Positions 31,220-41,193 of a DNA stretch of 64,000 nt are shown here, piece by piece. The stretch lies in NCBI RefSeq assembly GCF_017308015.1, contig NZ_JAFKFW010000002.1, forward strand, positions 558,001 to 622,000, read 5' to 3'. Each line of letters starts with the position of its first letter. Position 1 is the stretch's first letter. The notes under the pieces are model-generated. The model was not told the DNA's origin. It saw only the letters and a program-made list of their open reading frames with translations, and made no database searches. This stretch comes from Allobosea sp. (lineage in GTDB: Bacteria; Pseudomonadota; Alphaproteobacteria; Rhizobiales; Beijerinckiaceae). The position numbers were made by a program, and so were the translations under genes.

Positions 31220-31998
31220 CGACGATGGCGACGCCCGCTTCCCGCAAACCCGGACTGCTTCTGCCGGCACTGCTGACGATCGCGGGCGTGATCGTACTGT
31301 GCATGCTCGGCGCCTGGCAGCTCGAGCGCATGGGCGAGAAGCACGCCTATCTGGACCGCCTGCAGCGGGAGGCAGCGGGAACCCCGGCGCCGATGCCGCC
31401 GAGCGCTGATTGGGCGAAACTCGACGCCGCTGCGCTCGACCTGACCCATGTCGTTGCCAAGGGCAGCTATATCGACGACCGCATCGCCGGGGTGCGCACC
31501 ACGATCGCAGCCGGCCCGCCCGGCAGCCGGCAGCTCTCCGGCTTCGGGCGCTGGATCTTCCAGGCGTTCAGGCTGGAGGATGGCGGCATCATCCTCGTCA
31601 ATCGCGGCTTCGTGCCGGAAGGGCGACTTGGCCAGATTAGCCCGGCCAGCGGCCCCGACACGATCAAGGGATTCCTGCGGGCGCCGGAGAGCCGCAACAG
31701 CTTCACCCCGCAGGATCTGCCGGCGCTCCGCGAGTTCTACACGCGCGATCCCGCCGCGATCGCAGCCTCCCTCGGCCAGCCGCCGGCACCGTTCTATCTG
31801 GAGGCCGCCCGCGAAGGCGACGGCATGACACCGCCGGCCGGCGTCGATGTGCGCGAGCTGATCGCGCGGATTCCGGACAACCACCTGCAATATGCGCTGA
31901 CCTGGTTCGGGCTGGCGCTGACCCTGCTCGGCGTGTTCGCCGCTTTCGCCTGGCAGGTACGGAAGGGCACGGATAGCGCTGCGAAGCCGTCATCCTGA
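31216..31998 (+). CDS. SURF1-family oxidase assembly protein
   Basis: A 260-residue SURF1 homologue, which helps insert haem a into subunit I. It has the family form of one helix at each end (LLLPALLTIAGVIVLCMLGAWQLERM and LTWFGLALTLLGVFAAFAW) around a periplasmic domain with ILVNRGFVPEGRL and NNHLQYALTWF-like DNHLQYALTWFGL near the end. GTG 31216 is preferred for its spacing from an AGG-rich ribosome binding site and its overlap with DUF983; ATG 31225 is also possible. Confidence 0.92.
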   Translation: MTTMATPASRKPGLLLPALLTIAGVIVLCMLGAWQLERMGEKHAYLDRLQREAAGTPAPMPPSADWAKLDAAALDLTHVVAKGSYIDDRIAGVRTTIAAGPPGSRQLSGFGRWIFQAFRLEDGGIILVNRGFVPEGRLGQISPASGPDTIKGFLRAPESRNSFTPQDLPALREFYTRDPAAIAASLGQPPAPFYLEAAREGDGMTPPAGVDVRELIARIPDNHLQYALTWFGLALTLLGVFAAFAWQVRKGTDSAAKPSS

Positions 31999-32175
31999 CG
32001 AGCGAGCGACAGCTTGCGTCACGAAGGATGCCCCAAGAGGCTTGCTCGCGAACGGAAGCGCCTGCAAGACGCCCTTCACGCGGCTCCTCTGGATGAGGGC
32101 TCGTTGGTCAAACGGTTTTGCCGAATGCGCCGGACCAGCCTATAGCAACAGGCTGAGATCACCGAGGCTAAGATC

Positions 32176-33591
32176 GTGCTGCATGTTTCCACCCGGGGTG
32201 AAGCCCCGGTGCTCAGCTTTTCCGACGCATTGCTGACCGGGCTTGCCCGCGATGGCGGGCTCTACCTGCCGCAGAGCTGGCCAACGCTGTCAACGACGGA
32301 GATCGCCGGTTTCGCCGGGAAACCTTATACGGCCGTAGCCGAGCGCGTGCTCGGCGCGCTCGCCGACGGCGATATTGAGAGCCGCGCGCTCTCCGGCATG
32401 ATCCATGGGGCCTATGCCGGCTTCCGGCACCCGGCCGTCTGCCCGCTGACGCAGATCGGCGACAATCTCTTCGTGCTGGAGCTGTTCCACGGCCCGACGC
32501 TCGCCTTCAAGGACGTGGCGATGCAGCTGCTCGGGCGCCTGATGGACCATGTTCTCGGCCAGCGCGGCCAGCGCGCCACCATCGTCGGCGCGACCTCGGG
32601 CGATACCGGCGGCGCAGCGATCGACGCTTTCAAGAGGCTGAAGAGCGTCGACGTCTTCATCCTCTATCCACAGGGCCGCGTCTCGGACGTGCAACGCCGG
32701 CAGATGACCACGGTCGATGCCGACAACGTCCATGCCATCGCGGTCGAAGGCACTTTCGACGACTGCCAGAATCTCGTGAAGGCGATGTTCAACCATCACG
32801 CCTTCCGCGACGAGATCGGGCTCTCCGGCGTCAATTCGATCAATTGGGCGCGCATCGCCGCCCAGGTGGTCTATTACTTCACGGCCGCCGTCTCGCTGGG
32901 CGGGCCGGGGCGCAAGGTGTCCTTCACGGTCCCGACCGGCAATTTCGGCGACATCCTCGCCGGCTGGGTCGCCAAGCAGATGGGGTTGCCGATCGAGCGG
33001 CTGGGTATCGCCACCAACAGCAACGATATCCTGGCGCGCACGCTGGAAACCGGCGCCTATGAGATGCGCGGCGTCCAGGCGACGACATCGCCTTCGATGG
33101 ACATCCAGATCTCCTCGAATTTCGAGCGCCTGCTGTTCGAAGCCCATGGTCGTGACGGGGCTGCCGTGCGCAGGTTGATGCAGTCGCTGCAGCAATCCGG
33201 CCGCTTCGAGATCGCGCCTGAACCGCTCCAGCGTATCCGCGGTGAGTTCGACGCGGCTTCGCAGAGCGAAGACGAGATCGCAGCCGAGATCAGGAAGAGC
33301 TGGACCGAGGCCGGCTACCTGCTCGATCCACACACGGCGATCGGCGTCGGCGCGGCGCGTCAGGCGCTGAAGCGCGATCCGGCAACCCCGATGATCGTGC
33401 TCGGCACCGCTCATCCCGCCAAATTCCCGGCGGCGGTCAAGGCTGCGAGCGGCGTCGAACCGGCGCTGCCTGCCCATCTCGCCGACCTGATGGAGCGCAA
33501 GGAGCGCGTGACGCTGCTGCCGAACGATCTTGGCAAGGTCGAGAGCTTCGTGCGCGAGCATGCGCGGGCCGTGCGTGGAGCGGCAGCGTGA
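32176..33591 (+). CDS. thrC: Threonine synthase
   Basis: A 471-residue PLP enzyme that converts O-phosphohomoserine to threonine. The N-terminus (VSTRGEAPVLSFSDALLTGLARDGGLYLP) is typical of the proteobacterial form. The PLP lysine is Lys112 in GPTLAFKDVAMQ, and the phosphate-binding loop GATSGDTGGAA follows. It starts with GTG. The stop overlaps the M16 peptidase start by four bases. thrB, the preceding step, lies at 44990-45955 on the other strand. Confidence 0.96.
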   Translation: MLHVSTRGEAPVLSFSDALLTGLARDGGLYLPQSWPTLSTTEIAGFAGKPYTAVAERVLGALADGDIESRALSGMIHGAYAGFRHPAVCPLTQIGDNLFVLELFHGPTLAFKDVAMQLLGRLMDHVLGQRGQRATIVGATSGDTGGAAIDAFKRLKSVDVFILYPQGRVSDVQRRQMTTVDADNVHAIAVEGTFDDCQNLVKAMFNHHAFRDEIGLSGVNSINWARIAAQVVYYFTAAVSLGGPGRKVSFTVPTGNFGDILAGWVAKQMGLPIERLGIATNSNDILARTLETGAYEMRGVQATTSPSMDIQISSNFERLLFEAHGRDGAAVRRLMQSLQQSGRFEIAPEPLQRIRGEFDAASQSEDEIAAEIRKSWTEAGYLLDPHTAIGVGAARQALKRDPATPMIVLGTAHPAKFPAAVKAASGVEPALPAHLADLMERKERVTLLPNDLGKVESFVREHARAVRGAAA

Positions 33592-34928
33592 GCGCGCCCG
33601 CACCGGGCGAAGCCGTCGAGCTGGCCGTGCCGGCACGGCCGGAAGGCCGGCACGATCCCGATGTCGCGCTAACCACCCTGCCCTCGGGCCTGCGCGTCGT
33701 CTCGCAGCGCATGGACCATGCCGCGACCGTGTCGCTCGGAATCTGGATCGGCGCCGGTTCGCGCGACGAGCTTCCAAATGAGCACGGGCTTGCGCATCTG
33801 CTCGAGCATATGGCGTTCAAGGGTACGGCGCGCCGCAGCGCGCTCGCGATCGCCGAGGAGATCGAGAGCGTCGGCGGAGACCTCAATGCCGCGACATCGG
33901 TCGAGTATACCTGCTATACAGCCCGCGTGCTCGGCTCGGACCTCGGTCTCGCCGTCGATATCCTCGCCGACATCATCACCTCTCCGTCTCTGACCGAGGA
34001 GGAGCTGAAGCGCGAAAAGGGCGTGATCCTGCAGGAGATCTCGGCCGTTCAGGATACCCCCGACGATCTGGTGTATGACCGCTTCCTGCAGGCGGCCTTC
34101 CCGGACCAGCCGATCGGCCGGCCGATTCTCGGCACCGCCAAGACGGTGAAGGGCTTCACGCCCGATGCGATCCGGGCCTATCTCGCGCGCAACTATCATG
34201 CCGGCAATATGGTGCTCGCCGCCTCCGGCGCCGTCGACCATGAAGCGCTCGTGGCGCTCGCCAAGGAGCATCTGTCGAAGCTCCCGCCGCCGCAGCTCAC
34301 GCTACTCACCCGTGAGGCCGGCGAATATCGCGGCGGCGAAGCCCGCATCGGCAGTGACGAGGAGCAGGTCCATCTCGTACTCGGCCTGCCTGGCCTGCCC
34401 TTCACCGGGGGCACGCATTATCCGCTGCAGATATTCGCCTCGGTTCTCGGCGGCGGGTTATCCTCGCGCCTGTTCCAGGAGGTGCGTGAGAAGCGCGGCC
34501 TCGCCTATGCGATCGATGCTTTCCACTGGCCTTTCTCCGATTGCGGCGTCTTCGGCATCGGAGCCGGCACCGCGCCGGAGGATGCTGGCGAGTTGATCGA
34601 GGTCGCGCTCGGTTGCTTGCGCCAGGCGGCAGAGGATGTCAGCGAGGCCGAGGTCGCGCGCGCCCGCGCCCAGATGAAGGTCGGCCTGCTGGCTTCGCTC
34701 GAAAGCCCGGGCGGCAAGCTGGAGCAGATGGCGCGGCAGGTCCTGCTCTTCGGCCGGGCGATCCCGCGCGAGGAACTCGCAGCCCGGCTCGATGCAGTGA
34801 CGCTCGACGACGTGCGTGCCGCCGGCCGTTCCCTGCTGGGGCATCAGCCGACGATCGCCGCGGTCGGCCCGACCCATGGTCTGCCGCCGGCCAAACGCCT
34901 GCGCCACGCGGCCCGGGCGGCGGACTGA
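33588..34928 (+). CDS. M16-family zinc peptidase (MPP-like)
   Basis: A 446-residue single-chain member of the pitrilysin/mitochondrial processing peptidase family. The inverted zinc motif HLLEH is at residues 70-74 (GLAHLLEHMAFKGT), with the distal Glu in the EKGVILQEISAVQD region as expected. The second, catalytically inactive half contains SSRLFQEVREKRGLAYAI. It is translationally coupled to thrC through GTGA, an arrangement found across Rhizobiales. The physiological substrate is unknown. Confidence 0.93.
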   Translation: MSAPAPGEAVELAVPARPEGRHDPDVALTTLPSGLRVVSQRMDHAATVSLGIWIGAGSRDELPNEHGLAHLLEHMAFKGTARRSALAIAEEIESVGGDLNAATSVEYTCYTARVLGSDLGLAVDILADIITSPSLTEEELKREKGVILQEISAVQDTPDDLVYDRFLQAAFPDQPIGRPILGTAKTVKGFTPDAIRAYLARNYHAGNMVLAASGAVDHEALVALAKEHLSKLPPPQLTLLTREAGEYRGGEARIGSDEEQVHLVLGLPGLPFTGGTHYPLQIFASVLGGGLSSRLFQEVREKRGLAYAIDAFHWPFSDCGVFGIGAGTAPEDAGELIEVALGCLRQAAEDVSEAEVARARAQMKVGLLASLESPGGKLEQMARQVLLFGRAIPREELAARLDAVTLDDVRAAGRSLLGHQPTIAAVGPTHGLPPAKRLRHAARAAD

Positions 34929-34934
34929 CCGGCG

Positions 34935-35534
34935 ATGGCGCTCTTCCGTTTCCCGAGCGAGCCGCCGAGCCGCCCGCTGATCCGGACGCCGAACCTCTAT
35001 CTGCGCGCGCCCCAGGCCGGTGACCACGCCGCCTGGGCCATGCTGCGCATGGAAAGCCGGGAATTCCTGACGCCCTGGGAGCCCACCTGGAACGAGGACG
35101 ACCTGACCCGCGCCTCGTTCCGCCTGCGCGCCAAACGCGCGGCCCGCGAAATCTCGACCGACGAGGCCTATTCGCTCTTCATCTTCGAGACGCATACGGA
35201 AACGCTGCTCGGAGGGCTGACGCTCGGGCTGATCCGGCGCGGCGTCGCCCAGGCCTGCACGCTCGGCTACTGGATGGGGCAGCGCCATTCCGGCAGGGGC
35301 CATATGACCGAGGCCGTGCGCGGCGCCCTGCGCTTCGCCTTTTCCGATCTCGCCCTGCACCGCGTCGAGGCTGCCTGTCTGCCGAACAATGAGCCGTCGC
35401 GGCGCCTGCTGGAACGCGTCGGCTTCCAGCACGAGGGGCTGGCACGGGCCTATCTCAAGATCAACGGCAACTGGGCCGATCACCTGCTCTATGCGGCGCT
35501 CTCGAGCGACGCCCTGCCCGGAAGCAGGTCGTGA
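34935..35534 (+). CDS. GNAT N-acetyltransferase (RimJ/RimL type)
   Basis: A 199-residue acetyltransferase of the RimJ-like group. The acetyl-CoA loop is near [19 protein letters not shown], and the end has the typical [27 protein letters not shown] segment. It follows the M16 gene by six bases and overlaps the next gene. Ribosomal-protein or small-molecule acetylation is possible; the target is unknown. Confidence 0.92.
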   Translation: MALFRFPSEPPSRPLIRTPNLYLRAPQAGDHAAWAMLRMESREFLTPWEPTWNEDDLTRASFRLRAKRAAREISTDEAYSLFIFETHTETLLGGLTLGLIRRGVAQACTLGYWMGQRHSGRGHMTEAVRGALRFAFSDLALHRVEAACLPNNEPSRRLLERVGFQHEGLARAYLKINGNWADHLLYAALSSDALPGSRS

Positions 35535-38500
35535 CGGCTGCGGTTGACCACAGCCGCGCTTCGCCTTGCCCTTGCCATGAGCGGCCGATAGGGCTTTTCG
35601 TTAAACTTGTAATGATCGCCTCCCGCCTGATAGCCGAGCAGAGCTTGTCCATTTCCGAGCGCATTTTTCGGGCCGGCCTCGCCCTGGCCGGCCTTGTCCT
35701 GTGGTTCTGTGCTGCTGCCTTGCCGGCGCAAGCCGTCGAGCCGGTGCGTGTCCCGGTCGACGCCCCCGTCATCGACCTGACGAATGCGGTCGAGCGCAAC
35801 AAGTCCGACGGCGACGTCATCCAGATCTCGACCGCACCGGGCCCCGACGGCATCGTCAGGCGTATCGCCGTCAAGGCGCGCGAGGCCGGCGCCCGCCCGG
35901 ACTGGATCGTCTTCGCACTCACCAACGATTCCGACGAGCAGATCGACCGTCTGCTGGTCGCCCCCTTCCACCGGTTGATCGGCTCCGGCGTCATCTGGCC
36001 CGATCTCGGCGACAAGCGCATCGAGGCGGTCACCGCGAGCCAGGGCCTCGCCCCGGATCGCGAGCCCAGTCCGGATGCCGACATCTTCCTGATCACGCTC
36101 GACCCCGGCACGACCGTCACCTTCGTCGCCGAGCTCAAGTCTCCCAATCTGCCGCAGCTCTATCTCTACGAGGCAGAGGCCTATCGCCAGAAGACCAACG
36201 GCCTGACGCTCTACAAGGGCATCATCATCGGCATCGCCGGGTTGCTGGCGCTGTTCCTGACCATCATCTTCGTGGTCAAGGGCGCGGTGATCTTTCCGGC
36301 CGCCGCGGCGCTGGCCTGGGCGGTTCTGGCTTATGCCGGCCTGGATTTCGGGTTCTTCCAGCGCTTGTTCCCGCTTACGCCGGCGATCGAGCGAATCTAT
36401 CGCGCCGGAGCCGAGGTCGTGCTGGCGGCGACGCTGCTCGTCTTCCTCTTCGCCTACCTCAACCTGTCGCGCTGGCATGTCCGCTACGGCCATGTCACCG
36501 CACTGTGGATTCTCGGGCTGGCCGGCCTGATCGGCCTTGCCGTCTTCGACGCGCCGATGGCGTCCGGCATCGCGCGCATCTCGATCGCAGCCGTCGCTGC
36601 CGTCGGCTTCATCCTCGTCGTGCATCTGGCGACCCATGGCTACGAGCGGGCGGTGATGCTGATCCCGACCTGGTTCCTGCTCGCCGTCTGGGTCACCGCC
36701 GCGAGCTTCACCGTGACCGGACAGTTCCAGCGCGACCTTGTCGCGCCTGCCCTGCTAGGCGGCCTCGTCCTGATCGTGCTGCTGATCGGCTTCACCGTCA
36801 TCCAGCACGCCTTCGCGGGTGGCGCGATCTCGCAGGGGCTGGTCTCGGATACCGAGCGGCGGGCGCTCGCCCTCTCCGGTTCGGGCGACCTCGTCTTCGA
36901 CTGGGATGTCAGCTCCGACAAGGTCTTCGTATCCCCGCAGATCGAGACGCTGCTCGGCCTGCCCAAGGGCTCGCTCGAAGGCTCGGCAGCGCGCTGGCTG
37001 GAGCATATGCATGTCGCCGATCGCGACCGCTATCGCGTCACGCTCGACGCCGTACTGGAGCAGCGCCGCGGCAAGCTCAATCTCGACCTGCGCCTGCGCG
37101 CCGCCAGCGGCGCCTATCACTGGATCAACGTCAAGGCCCGGCCGGTGATCGGCTCGGACGGCGAGGTCATCCGCGTCATCGGTACGCTCGCCGATGTCAC
37201 CGAGCAGCGCACCGCCCAGGAACGCCTGCTGCACGATGCCGTCCACGACAACCTGACCGGCCTGCCCAACCGCAAGCTGTTCCAGGACCGGCTCGGCGCG
37301 ATCTTCGGCTTCACCCGCGCCGACGACAATATCCGCCCAACCGTGCTCGTCATCGATGTCGACCGCTTCAAGCAGGTCAACGAATCCGTTGGCTTCTCGG
37401 CCGGCGATTCGATCCTGCTGACGCTGGCGCGCCGGCTCGGCCGTCTGCTCAGGGCGCAGGACACGCTTGCCCGCATCGGCGGCGACACCTTCGCGATGAT
37501 CCTCGTCTCTGAGCGCGATCCCGAACGCATCCTGGCGCTGGCCGAGCTGGTGCGCCGCGCCGTCTCGACGCCGATCACCTATGCCGAGCGCGAGATCGTG
37601 CTGACGCCCTCGATCGGCTTGGCCCTGTTCGACCCGGCGCCGGCCTCGCGCAAGGAAGACGCGCTGAAAAATGCCGAGCTCGCGATGGCCCATGCCAAGC
37701 GCCAGGGCGGCAACAAGATCGAGGTCTTCGTGCCGGCGATGCGGACCGACCGCAACGACCGCCTCGCCCTGGAAAGCGATTTGCGCCGGGCGATCGAGCG
37801 CAACGAGATCCAGGTGATGTACCAGCCGATCGTCCGGCTGGAGGATCGCACCATCGCCGGTTTCGAGGCGCTCGTGCGCTGGGATCATCCGCGCGAAGGC
37901 CGGCTGATGCCACAGGATTTCCTCGCCATTGCCGAGGAGACCGGGCTGATCGTCGATCTCGGCGTCTATGTCATGGACAAGACAGCGCGCGAGCTGGAGG
38001 CCTGGCAGGCGGCGCTCGAGGTCGACCCGCCGATCTTCGCCAGCGTCAACGTCTCGAGCCGGCAGTTGCTGCGCCACGATCTGCTACACGACGTGAAGAC
38101 CGTGCTGGGACGCCGCCGCGTGCTGCCGGGAACGCTGAAGCTCGAAATCACCGAAAGCCTCGTCATGGAGAACCCGGAATACGCCGCGCAGATGCTGCAG
38201 CGCATCCGCGATCTCGGCGCCGGCCTCTCGCTCGACGATTTCGGCACGGGCTATTCCTCGCTGTCCTACCTGCAGCGCTTCCCGTTCGACACCATCAAGA
38301 TCGACCAGAGCTTCGTGCGCCAGATGGGCAACGGCCGCCCGCCGGTGATCCTGCGCTCGATCGTGCAGCTCGCCGCCGATCTCCATATGGACGTGGTGGC
38401 GGAGGGCGCGGAGAGCGAGTCGGATGCGATCGAGCTCTACCAACTCGGCTGCCAGTACGCGCAGGGCTACATCTTCGGTCAGCCGATGACGGCGGCGGAG

Positions 38501-38551
38501 GCACGGCGCCTGATGGGGGCTGCTGCTGCGGCAGCCACCGAGGCGGCCTAG
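35531..38551 (+). CDS. Membrane PAS-GGDEF-EAL protein (c-di-GMP phosphodiesterase)
   Basis: A 1006-residue sensor protein. An N-terminal export signal (ends near LPAQAVEP) and a periplasmic domain (about residues 75-225) precede seven hydrophobic segments (about 230-430), a 7TMR-DISM-like layout. A PAS domain (about 440-565), a GGDEF domain and an EAL domain follow. The GGDEF signature reads GGDTF (residues 650-654), so cyclase activity is unlikely. The EAL domain looks active: EAL at 779-781, [39 protein letters not shown] and AEGAES. GTG 35531 overlaps the GNAT stop; ATG 35612 is an alternative start. Confidence 0.93.
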   Translation: MTAAVDHSRASPCPCHERPIGLFVKLVMIASRLIAEQSLSISERIFRAGLALAGLVLWFCAAALPAQAVEPVRVPVDAPVIDLTNAVERNKSDGDVIQISTAPGPDGIVRRIAVKAREAGARPDWIVFALTNDSDEQIDRLLVAPFHRLIGSGVIWPDLGDKRIEAVTASQGLAPDREPSPDADIFLITLDPGTTVTFVAELKSPNLPQLYLYEAEAYRQKTNGLTLYKGIIIGIAGLLALFLTIIFVVKGAVIFPAAAALAWAVLAYAGLDFGFFQRLFPLTPAIERIYRAGAEVVLAATLLVFLFAYLNLSRWHVRYGHVTALWILGLAGLIGLAVFDAPMASGIARISIAAVAAVGFILVVHLATHGYERAVMLIPTWFLLAVWVTAASFTVTGQFQRDLVAPALLGGLVLIVLLIGFTVIQHAFAGGAISQGLVSDTERRALALSGSGDLVFDWDVSSDKVFVSPQIETLLGLPKGSLEGSAARWLEHMHVADRDRYRVTLDAVLEQRRGKLNLDLRLRAASGAYHWINVKARPVIGSDGEVIRVIGTLADVTEQRTAQERLLHDAVHDNLTGLPNRKLFQDRLGAIFGFTRADDNIRPTVLVIDVDRFKQVNESVGFSAGDSILLTLARRLGRLLRAQDTLARIGGDTFAMILVSERDPERILALAELVRRAVSTPITYAEREIVLTPSIGLALFDPAPASRKEDALKNAELAMAHAKRQGGNKIEVFVPAMRTDRNDRLALESDLRRAIERNEIQVMYQPIVRLEDRTIAGFEALVRWDHPREGRLMPQDFLAIAEETGLIVDLGVYVMDKTARELEAWQAALEVDPPIFASVNVSSRQLLRHDLLHDVKTVLGRRRVLPGTLKLEITESLVMENPEYAAQMLQRIRDLGAGLSLDDFGTGYSSLSYLQRFPFDTIKIDQSFVRQMGNGRPPVILRSIVQLAADLHMDVVAEGAESESDAIELYQLGCQYAQGYIFGQPMTAAEARRLMGAAAAAATEAA

Positions 38552-38577
38552 TATCCTTCTTCCCGAGGGGGCTGGAT

Positions 38578-39198
38578 TTAAGCGTGCCCCGCCTCGCGCG
38601 ACAGGAACGCGGGGTCTATGCCGATCTTGCCGAGCGCGCGCTGATATTTCGTCTCGACGCTCTCGTCGAAGAGCAATTCGGGATCCGCGGCGCAATGCAG
38701 CCAGCCATTCGACTGGATCTCGGCCTCCAACTGTCCTGCAGCCCAACCGGCATAGCCCAAAGCCAGCACCGCATTCTCAGGCCCATCGCCATTGGCAATG
38801 GCGCGCAGGATATCCAGCGTCGCAGTCAGGCAGATGCCCTCATCGATCGGCAAGGTCGCCGATTCCAGGAAGAAATCGGCCGTGTGCAGGACGAAGCCGC
38901 GTTTGGTTTCGACCGGGCCGCCGCGAAGCACCTGCATGCGCTCCGCCCGGCTCGGCAACCGGATCGCCTCCTCCGAGGGGATCACGTCGAGCTGGACGAG
39001 CAACTCGGGAAATTTCGTGTCGCCCGCCGGCTTGTTGACGATGATGCCCATCGCCCCGTCCTCGGAATGGGCGCAGACATAGACGACGCTGCGGCTGAAA
39101 CGTGAATCGGCCATGCCCGGCATCGCAATCAGGCATTGCCCGTCGAGATAGCTGCGGCCGCTGGCGCGCGATTGTGAGCCGATCTTCATACGGTCCAT
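38578..39198 (-). CDS. YqgE/AlgH family protein
   Basis: A 206-residue UPF0301 (YqgE/AlgH) protein. [27 protein letters not shown] and [13 protein letters not shown] open the fold, and [17 protein letters not shown] and [15 protein letters not shown] are further family hallmarks. Its molecular role is not settled. ATG 39198 ([11 protein letters not shown]) is chosen, with a GAGAG about eight bases upstream. It is convergent with the EAL gene, 26 bases apart, and divergent from the DsbD-domain gene. Confidence 0.93.
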   Translation of the reverse strand: MDRMKIGSQSRASGRSYLDGQCLIAMPGMADSRFSRSVVYVCAHSEDGAMGIIVNKPAGDTKFPELLVQLDVIPSEEAIRLPSRAERMQVLRGGPVETKRGFVLHTADFFLESATLPIDEGICLTATLDILRAIANGDGPENAVLALGYAGWAAGQLEAEIQSNGWLHCAADPELLFDESVETKYQRALGKIGIDPAFLSREAGHA

Positions 39199-39445
39199 GC
39201 TAATGGCTCTCGGGCCGGATCGGCAAGGCTTGGCTGAGCCACGGCGAACCAAAGGCGGATTCCGACCCTCGATTCATTCCAGATCACGTTCACGTGCGCG
39301 GGAGGGACGAGACGCGGACATCTCGCCGCTATCGCGATTGCGCCCTAATCCTGCGCAAAGTTCGCCGCGTGTCACGGGGCACCGACCGGCGGAGGAAGTC
39401 AGGTTTTGTTCGCTTTTCAGGCTCGCAATCGGTAAAGGCAGGGCC

Positions 39446-40309
39446 GTGAACCGCATTCTTCCCTTGCTGGCCCTGCTGCCGCTGACATTCAGCCCCGCTG
39501 CCCGTGCGCAGGAAGCGGCAAACGAGGCCGCCACCTCGCCGTGGTCGCCGAGCGAGCATGCCAGGCTGCGCCTGATCGCCGGGCCGACCACCGCCACCGG
39601 CAAGCAGCGGGTCGGCGTCGAGATCATGATGTCGCCGGGCTACAAGACCTATTGGCGCAGCCCCGGACAGTTCGGCGTGCCGCCGACCTTCGACTGGTCG
39701 GGCTCGACCAATATCGGCGGGCTGGACGTACGCTGGCCCGTGCCGGAACGCTTCCAAGACTCGGCCGGCTATTCAATCGGCTATGTCGGCGAGGTCGTAA
39801 TTCCGATCTCGGTCCAGCCGGTCGACCCGTCACGGCCGGTCCTGGTCGTGCTCAAGCTCGACTATGCCGTCTGCGAGAAGATCTGCATTCCCGCCAAGGG
39901 CGAGGCAAGCCTGTGGCTCGAGCCCGGCGTGACGACCGTGACGTCATCGCGCCTCGAGAGCTTCGAGGCGCGCGTGCCGGTTCCCGCCAAGCCCGGCCCG
40001 CACAAGGAGAAGATCGCGATCGTCGAGGCCGGGCCCGACGACGGCGTGGTCGATCCGGGCCTGCGCCTCGTCCTGCAGCCCCCGGCGGAAGGCCGGATCG
40101 AGGACGTCTTCATCGAGGGCTCCGGCATGTGGTCCTTCGGCAAGTCCCGTCTGACGCCGCAGGCGGACGGCACGGTCCTCGCCCAGATTCGGATCGACGA
40201 GCGGCCGAAAGGCGCCGCCGGCCCGACGCCGCTGATCTTCACCGTTCGCGGCACGCCACGACCGATCGAGACACGGCTGGAACTCGACATCCCCGCCGGC
40301 AAGCCCTAA
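39446..40309 (+). CDS. Secreted DsbD N-terminal-domain protein
   Basis: A 287-residue exported protein with a signal peptide (LLALLPLTFSPAARAQ) and a domain like the periplasmic alpha domain of DsbD. GYKTYWRSPGQFGVPPTFDWSGS opens it, and the redox pair is in DYAVCEKICIPAKGEASL (CxxxC). The membrane and thioredoxin-like domains of full DsbD are absent, so it must work with another electron donor. GTG 39446 begins directly at the signal peptide. It lies between yqgE and a peroxiredoxin gene. Confidence 0.85.
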   Translation: MNRILPLLALLPLTFSPAARAQEAANEAATSPWSPSEHARLRLIAGPTTATGKQRVGVEIMMSPGYKTYWRSPGQFGVPPTFDWSGSTNIGGLDVRWPVPERFQDSAGYSIGYVGEVVIPISVQPVDPSRPVLVVLKLDYAVCEKICIPAKGEASLWLEPGVTTVTSSRLESFEARVPVPAKPGPHKEKIAIVEAGPDDGVVDPGLRLVLQPPAEGRIEDVFIEGSGMWSFGKSRLTPQADGTVLAQIRIDERPKGAAGPTPLIFTVRGTPRPIETRLELDIPAGKP

Positions 40310-40362
40310 TCCGTGAGGCCGGGCGGTCCCTTCGGCCGCCGGCTTTACGGAGAGACAGGCTG

Positions 40363-40851
40363 ATGACGACCATCAAGGTGGGTGACAAGCTTCCCCAGGC
40401 GACGTTCCGCGTCATGACCGCCGACGGCCCGGCCGCGCGCACCACCGACGACCTGTTCGCCGGCAAGAAGGTGGTGCTCTTCGCCGTGCCCGGCGCCTTC
40501 ACCCCGACCTGCCATCGCAACCATCTGCCGGGCTACCTGGAGAAGGCGGCCGAGATCAAGGCGAAGGGCGTCGATGCCATCATGGTCACCAGCACCAACG
40601 ACGTCTTCGTCATGGATGCCTGGTCGAAGGCGACCGGCGGCGCCGGCGTGATCGAGTTCCTTTCAGACGGCAATGCCGATTTTGCGAAGGAGATCGGCCT
40701 CTCGATGGACGGTTCCGGCTTCGGCCTCGGCACCCGCTCGCAGCGCTATTCGATGCTGGTCGAGGACGGCGTGGTGAAGCTGCTCAATGTCGAGGAGGCA
40801 GCCGGCAAGGCGGAAGCCTCCGGCGCCGCGGCGATGATCGACCAGCTCTGA
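40363..40851 (+). CDS. Peroxiredoxin (Prx5-like)
   Basis: A 162-residue thiol peroxidase of the Prx5/AhpE-like group. The peroxidatic Cys lies in VPGAFTPTCHRNHLP, followed by VTSTNDVFVMDAW and SMDGSGFGLGTRSQRYSML, all typical. It removes hydroperoxides, probably in the cytoplasm with a glutathione or thioredoxin partner. An AGAGACAGG ribosome binding site precedes the ATG. A strong terminator follows. Confidence 0.95.
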   Translation: MTTIKVGDKLPQATFRVMTADGPAARTTDDLFAGKKVVLFAVPGAFTPTCHRNHLPGYLEKAAEIKAKGVDAIMVTSTNDVFVMDAWSKATGGAGVIEFLSDGNADFAKEIGLSMDGSGFGLGTRSQRYSMLVEDGVVKLLNVEEAAGKAEASGAAAMIDQL

Positions 40852-41193
40852 GCCTGGCGACCGGCCAATCGATCCGAGCCCGCGCAGTCGCTGCGCGGGC
40901 TTTTGCTCCGGCAACCCGGACAAGACCCTTGATTTGATAGGTGTCTCACGCGAGCTGCATCAGACGTTCAGTATCCAAGCGGCAAGTTTCGACTTTCGGG
41001 CATGGAACCGGAGGTCGTCCTCAATGCGAGGCCCGGGGCGAAATCGCGGGGCGCTGGACGCGCCTCCATTGGATTGAGCGGCGCGCTGCCAGGCCATAGA
41101 TGATGCAGACGAATGTGACCGCCTGTTAACACAATTCGAAAGAATCACGATTACCGTTGCGGCAGTGCGAATACTGCGTCGAGAATTCCAAAA
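40852..41193. other. Intergenic region before the AT-rich gene
   Basis: No gene seen. After the peroxiredoxin terminator (40878-40904) composition stays host-like until about 41110, then falls sharply into the AT-rich gene. No direct repeats, tRNA end or integrase remnant was recognised. The PAP2 promoter should lie at about 41100-41190. Confidence 0.45.
40878..40904 (+). terminator. Rho-independent terminator of the peroxiredoxin gene
   Basis: GCCCGCGCAG and CTGCGCGGGC pair around a TCG loop and are followed by TTTT, 26 bases after the stop. A textbook intrinsic terminator. Confidence 0.85.
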
